The translations under genes were made by a program, and so were the position numbers. The notes below the pieces were generated by a model. The model did not search any database, had not been told where the DNA came from, and saw only the letters and a program-made list of their open reading frames with translations. Positions 59,701 through 64,000 of a stretch of 64,000 nt of DNA are shown piece by piece; the stretch's first letter is position 1; every line of letters starts with the position of its first letter. Origin of the DNA: Ophiura sarsii (taxonomy: Eukaryota > Echinodermata > Ophiuroidea > Amphilepidida > Ophiuridae); the NCBI GenBank assembly GCA_035610835.1, contig CM069457.1:43255319-43319318 (forward strand). The letters run 5' to 3'.

Positions 59701-61985
59701 GCAGCTATTGCAGATATGGTCGTATAATTGAAATGCATAGTGATCATAAAAGTCACTATCTGTAATAGCAGCCATGCATTATGTCATACACTAGTTGTGC
59801 TATTATAAACTGCTCACAAAAAGTTAGGAAACTTTTTTTTATCAAGTATATTTTTATTATTTATTACTCTCTTTGTATCTGTTATATATCAATGGAAAGC
59901 TGAAGTGTTCTTCTTTAAAATTATACCACATTTGCGATGATTACATGTTACTGAACTTGGCCACATGAATGAGAATGAGGCAAAGTCACAAATCAAATGT
60001 GCCAAAATCACCGTTATCTGTGCTAAACAGTCAATAGGTAATGATCAATAATCAAACCGGTCATGCTTGAGAAACATGAATGGTTTACACAAAGATTTGC
60101 ACCTGTGAGCACAAAGTTAACCCTCATCTCTTTAGAAACCCATTATTTGGGTATTTGCAAAACTGGGTTAACAATGACTCCAGGTGGAAGGTCATAAAGG
60201 TAAGAAGACACGCCCGTCGCCCCTGTTGTCATTTTGATTATGACGGGTCACGTGACATCCTATGTCGATATTATGCTTGGAATCTCTTCTCCACGGCCGG
60301 CGAATTTATTTACCGTAAACACCATTTAGATTGAAACTTATATACATGTATGTGTTTTACACTTGTACTTACACATATCCTTGTCGAAAAAATATCAAAC
60401 AAGGTTTATACACAAAATTCTGCAAGACCGGGATTCGAAATAGTAACCTTTAGTTCATGAGTCCTGTTCGCTAACCAATTTAGGCTATTATGTGAGGAGT
60501 TGGCTGACAGAAATTGGAATTTTAATCGATATGATTAGTTTACGGAATAAAGCTAAATCTGTTTAACAATGTTATAATACAATAAAATGTGCGTAAGTCG
60601 AATATGTATAGCGTTCCAATAGCGTTATGTGAACTTCGCCCGAGCTACGATGTTATTTTTCATTTTTAACTAGCCTATTCAAATTTCGTTTACGGTAATT
60701 TATTTCGCCAGCGGGATAACGTGAGCTGGTTGGGCCCGTGCAACAGGGTTAAAGCATGAGAAAACGGGGTAATTACATTACTTGTGATTTATATATACAC
60801 TCCCTTTTTAGCTTTTTAGTCAACAAATCACAAAAATCAAGTTTCAGATATCCACAAGGTAACATCTTTTTCCACTCGACTGCATCTGTAGTGCAAACTG
60901 TATTTACTGCTTTGGGCTATTCCATTGAAATTCACACACCCCTATATATAGAAGACATTACCTTAATCTTTCATGCAGGGGTGAATTTCAAACGCAGTCA
61001 CCCATGCAGGTAATCCAATTTGAAATTCACCATGGTTTATGATTATGTTTTCGACAGGGGGTGTATGGATTTCCAATGGAAAAGCCGATTGTAAATTTAT
61101 AGTCTTACCTGAAAAGACCATCCTTTGGCACTTGCTAGGAAATTGGCCTCATCCTGCAAAAAAAAGAGTATAAAAAACCTTTTTTTTATTCCGTCAAGTT
61201 AGCCTATACCAGTATGTTTAATATATTGTTATTATTATAACTATATATATAGAATATAGATGAATGAAAAATAAAAAGAATGGAGAAACACTTAAAGTTA
61301 GCCTATTGACATTTTAAATGAAGTAGGTTACTCTAGAGTAAAATCAATAGATGTGAAATCATATTCTCAAATTAACGGTTTCCACGCTTCAGTCGTCTGC
61401 AGACGACAGTTCCGAAATTTCTAAATGTTTTAAATGTCAAGAGTATTGAATTTTATTCCCATATTTGGAATCACCATGAGAAATGCATTAAAATATGTGA
61501 AAACATGCCTAGTATTGGTGTACTGCCATCAATTGAACAGTGACCATGAAGTATTTAGGTTTTTCGTCAAGACCAATATCAGTTAGATGAACAACTCTTT
61601 TCAGAGCTGACAGTTTCGCCGGTCATCGACCAGCAATTGTATGACCAAGTTCGTCTGTTGCGAACTCTTCTGGTGAAACTATTGTTTAAATAAAATATCT
61701 CAGATGTAGCTATGCCAAGAAAGCTTTAACAATAATTAAAACTCTGGCACAGAATTTCCATTCGCGTTCCTAACATTTACAAGGTTTAACCTAGAGAGAG
61801 TATACTCGTTTTGATCAAAACAATTAATTAACTTACAATAAAAGCAAAGTTTGTCAGGGCGAAGCTCATTTCCACTTTAATCGGTCCTTCATGGGTAGGA
61901 GGGACTCCTGTATGGTAGTTTATGAGTAGGTCTTTAAGAAGCCGGGTTTGGTATTCTGGTTGATAGTGGTAGTACTCATTGATTT
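56606..61985 (-). CDS. Nicotinic acetylcholine receptor alpha-type subunit (Cys-loop channel), 5' incomplete
   Basis: Gene-level entry. Exons in transcription order: 61985-61837, 61153-61109, 58607-58498, 57538-56848, 56704-56606, with compatible phases and about 363 residues. Cys-loop receptors are pentameric plasma-membrane ligand-gated channels. Visible hallmarks: EYQTRLLKDLL start; loop D WSFQTWTDPRLRW; loop A WVPDIELYN; Cys-loop with exactly 13 residues between cysteines (C-PMNLYHFPYDKQR-C); loop B FGSW; vicinal cysteines in YDCCKETY, the alpha-subunit mark; M1-M3; M4 ending LIGRR-stop. Glu at M2 -1' and Leu 9' fit a cation channel. Odd: loop B lacks the usual TYD after GSW, M2 6' is Ile instead of Ser, and the M3-M4 loop is only about 35-40 residues. 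The signal-peptide exon is not in view. Confidence 0.93.
56848..57538 (-). CDS. nAChR-like exon 5: loop E to M3-M4 loop
   Basis: The acceptor is TATTTCCAG and the donor GTAAGT. It reads DTVTETTDTKAIVSNEG, the Cys-loop, GSWHHHSDTINL, KYDCCKETYIDITYYMTVHR, then M1 (KLVMPSVLTGFLVLATFLLP), M2 (EKITLCSILFLCLLLLMTYL, HDIIP), M3 and a short hydrophilic stretch to RVQRPTN. The single large exon covers what is several exons in vertebrate genes. Exit phase 0. Confidence 0.94.
57783..57833. repeat. Strong hairpin (about 22-bp stem)
   Basis: GCCCGCGGAATTTCCCTCGG pairs with CCGAGGGG..AATTCC..GGGC around a TTTCG loop, with few mismatches, in the receptor intron. Probably a MITE fragment. Confidence 0.7.
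58077..58165. repeat. Direct repeat, copy 1 (partner 58,415-58,500)
   Basis: GTCTTTGTTAATTTAATTCA and TTTSTCCGARTCTAT blocks recur 340 bp away; the partner ends at the exon 4 donor. Confidence 0.75.
58362..58430 (+). mobile_element. tRNA-derived SINE head
   Basis: GCCCTGTGGTTCAGTGGATA has an A-box and GGGACTGGGTTCGAGAC a B-box at normal tRNA spacing, in the receptor intron antisense to it. Stems are imperfect. Confidence 0.55.
58498..58607 (-). CDS. nAChR-like exon 4 (110 bp, loop A)
   Basis: Reads TWTDPRLRWDAESYNGTKNV, then MMDMDEIWVPDIELYN, ending in phase 2. The 110-bp length and position again match the conserved nAChR exon pattern; TWTD and WVPDIELYN are agonist-site loops D and A. Confidence 0.94.
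58735..59180. repeat. Dispersed repeat, copy 2 (partner 49,720-50,150)
   Basis: Long direct match with small indels, including an expanded GGTGGCGGC tract at 58,945-58,980. An inverted piece of the same family lies at 59,610-59,700. Confidence 0.85.
59806..59850 (+). mobile_element. Isolated Tc1-like terminus
   Basis: TATAAACTGCTCACAAAAAG then TTAGGAAACTTTTTT resembles Tc1-family ends; no matching opposite end was found in the window. Confidence 0.4.
60425..60490 (-). mobile_element. tRNA-like fragment (CAT anticodon loop)
   Basis: The minus strand has AATTGGTTAGCGAACAGGAC, loop CTCATGA, and TTTCGAATCCCGGTC, recalling tRNA-Met and a B-box. Stems are weak, so a SINE head or pseudo-tRNA is likely. 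Confidence 0.45.
60915..61086. mobile_element. MITE, about 172 bp, GGCTWTTCCATTG ends
   Basis: Inverted ends of about 28 bp (GGCTATTCCATTGAAATTCA; complement GGCTTTTCCATTGGAAATCC) enclose two more copies of the GTGAATTTCAA motif. It ends about 22 bp from the donor of receptor exon 3. Confidence 0.7.
61109..61153 (-). CDS. nAChR-like exon 3 (45 bp, loop D region)
   Basis: This 15-codon phase 0-0 exon reads DEANFLASAKGWSFQ. A 45-bp exon at this position is a hallmark of nAChR genes. Confidence 0.93.
61837..61985 (-). CDS. nAChR-like exon 2: N-terminal helix and first beta strands
   Basis: The minus-strand acceptor is CCTACAG and the donor GTAAGT. After a split codon it reads INEYYHYQPEYQTRLLKDLL then INYHTGVPPTHEGPIKVEMS and FALTNFAFI, equivalent to the nAChR block EYxTRLLKDLLxNYDxxVRP. 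Exit phase 0. Confidence 0.92.
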
Positions 61986-63180
61986 CTGTAGGATTAAAAG
62001 AACAAAACTGACATTATAGTGTACACGTAGTATACAGGGAACCCACATACATATGAGTTAAAATAACTAGGCCTACATGTACATAGTGGTAAGGACAGGG
62101 GCGTTACTATAGAGGGCCAGTGGCGGCACCTGCCAGTATCAACATTTTCTTCTTTTTTTTTTTTTGGGGGGGGGGGGGGGGGGTGGGACTTTGGGCAAGA
62201 ATAAATGTTAGGAGGGGGCAAGACAAAAAAGTGGGGGTAAGATCACAACCATAATTTTTCAAAATCATTTGGCTTCTATTGTAAAAATGGCCTGAAATTT
62301 GTTCAAATTAAAAATTCAGAACAATTTGAAGTTAATTGTAAGTAATGTTGACATTAAAATTTAACATTCTTGATTGTTGGGGTGGAGCTTGAGCTGACTG
62401 GGGGACTGGGGCCAAAGGTCGCGAAGGGGGGGGGGGGCATCCCTTGACGCCACTGTGGGGCCAGAACGGGTTAGCCCCCTACCACCGATGCACCCTTATT
62501 ACGCCCGATCACATGTGTGCCCCTTTCCGAATGCCCACCGAAATTGAAGACCATAACGCCACGTAAGGGGACTCCAACCCTACCCCAAATAAACGAAGCT
62601 AAACAAGTCCATCGGTCATTACCGTCCGTCAATACTGTCGGTTCATTTGGCAAGGTTAACTATAGTTTGTAAATTATAAAGAAACGGCTTCAAAACAGGA
62701 AGAATAAACATACAGGTCTTTATCATGTTTTTTCTTTCTTTTCAGTTTTTTAAGTGACCGAATCATATATTTGGTTAAAGTCTCTCGGTTCACTTGCTCA
62801 TTTGTATTTCTTACCCAGCCCCTCCACGCCCACCCAATATGAAAAACTTGCTACGGCACTGCATACAAAGTCAATTAATCAAAACGTCGGTGCATACTAT
62901 CTGTTAACTGTTAATAAATTCATCTAGATATGCTTGTCCTTCTATCTATGGTAAAGAGATGTCTATTAAAGCAATGTGATTTTTTTCCTTTCTTTTCTCT
63001 CTTATATTTTATAATGAGACTTGCCTTACCAGAAAAGACTTTCCTGGACTCATAAATCTATCTCTACTGTATTTTCCGTGACGGAAAAACCCACCACAGA
63101 ACTAATAATAATAATAATAAACAGGCATTTAAAAGACGCATTTCAAACCGCAAGGAAACACAATGCGCCGCACAAAGATA

Positions 63181-63297
63181 AAATCAAACAATTAAAAATT
63201 CAAATTTAAAATTTAAAATTTAAAAATTAAAAATTAAAAATTTAAAAATTAAAAATTAAAAATTTAAAAATTTAAAATTTAAAATTTAAAATTTAAT
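63181..63297. repeat. AATTTAAA microsatellite
   Basis: Alternating AAAATTTAAAATT and AAATTAAAAATT units over about 115 bp, nearly pure A/T. Confidence 0.95.
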
Positions 63298-63680
63298 AGT
63301 AACTATACTAAATCATATTGGAAAACTGCCTCCAATGTAAGGAATCTTTCAACATATTTCTTTCGATTTTCTTCGTAGAGCATTCCAAACTATAAGTGTG
63401 TTCACTTCTTGTTTAGGGTTGCTGATCGTAGCCGGAAACACTGTAAATAAACGTCGTTAACACGGTAACATTTCGAATTCCATTTACAATCGAAACAAGA
63501 AAGCATACCTCAGCATAAAAAAACAAAGATTTCTGTTTCAATGGGGTTAGGTGTATGATTTTCACAATTTATTCAAAGGAAATGTTAAATGTGTTAAAAT
63601 GTAAAAATAAATTTGTTTTGGCATGTGTGAAGCTTTCTGTTTATCCCCCCCCCCCCCACCTCCGCCCAAATAAATATGTG

Positions 63681-63828
63681 TGTAAGTAAAGTAATGTAAC
63701 GTAATTTAAAGTAACCTAACGAAACGTAAAGTAACGTAACGTAAAGTAACCAAAAGTACCGTAACTTAAAGTAACGTCAAGTAACGTAACGTTAAGTAAC
63801 GCGTGAGTTTCGTAACCTAAAGTTCCCC
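63681..63828. repeat. GTAACGTAAA minisatellite
   Basis: About fifteen imperfect five-base GTAAC/GTAAA units, with dispersed ACGT. Confidence 0.9.
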
Positions 63829-64000
63829 TACCCCCATGAATTGCATAAGCAGTTCAGATTTTATGCAAATTCAATTTTGAAATTTGGATCAAGACAACAT
63901 ATTTAAAGTAAAGAACCCATGTGTAAACAGTTTCAGTGGACAGTTATTTTCTCCATAAAACACATTTCGGTCTCTTTTCTACTTGAAAAGGTCTTTATTC

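Larger units (their letters stand above)
61986..64000. other. Receptor upstream intron and flank, no exon seen
   Basis: No signal-peptide exon was found on the minus strand. It contains poly(G) runs near 62,164 and 62,427, a poly(C) run near 63,643, and two simple-repeat tracts listed separately. Confidence 0.45.

Noticed and set aside
63681..63828. Telomere-like repeat
   Set aside because: GTAAC/GTAAA units do not match TTAGGG or other animal telomere repeats.

Overview
The window is animal nuclear DNA. It is AT-rich, with multi-exon genes using GT-AG introns, long introns packed with inverted-repeat transposons, tRNA-derived SINE fragments, minisatellites and many poly(G)/poly(C) runs. The two recognisable host genes and the repeat style suggest a marine invertebrate, probably a deuterostome such as an echinoderm or hemichordate; the species cannot be fixed from sequence alone. 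Nothing bacterial, viral or organellar was seen.

Region 1 (1-33,577, + strand) is one gene, the U1 snRNP splicing factor PRPF39, missing its 5' end. I could place 17 coding exons with compatible phases, encoding about 1,412 residues. The order is an N-terminal SAP motif, an acidic and Lys/Glu-rich linker, the conserved HAT-repeat body of PRPF39, a very large phase 0-0 exon (about 600 residues), and a short Tyr/Gln/Pro tail. The large exon encodes an RS domain, two OB-fold-like domains and Arg/Met/Asp repeats. It sits between the last two ordinary PRPF39 exons and can be included or skipped without changing frame. The introns hold damaged copies of the gene's own splice junctions, including a decoy acceptor leading to an in-frame stop.

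Region 2 (33,578-56,605) is the 3' UTR followed by a gene-poor, transposon-rich interval. It contains Tc1/mariner-type, Harbinger-type, Mutator-type and hAT-type miniature elements, two large fold-back elements, a 4.8-kb terminal-inverted-repeat composite carrying a possible two-exon 65-residue gene, and two Helitron-like copies with the classical 3' hairpin plus CTAG end. One Helitron copy is 5'-truncated and flanked by a 151-bp duplication of its target, which includes part of an hAT element.

Region 3 (56,606-64,000, - strand) is a Cys-loop receptor gene of the nicotinic acetylcholine receptor alpha type, missing its signal-peptide exon. Five exons give about 363 residues: agonist-binding domain, Cys-loop, vicinal cysteines, four membrane segments and an unusually short cytoplasmic loop.

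The two genes converge but show no functional link. All exon models rest on reading frames, splice consensus and remembered family sequences; no alignment or transcript data were available.
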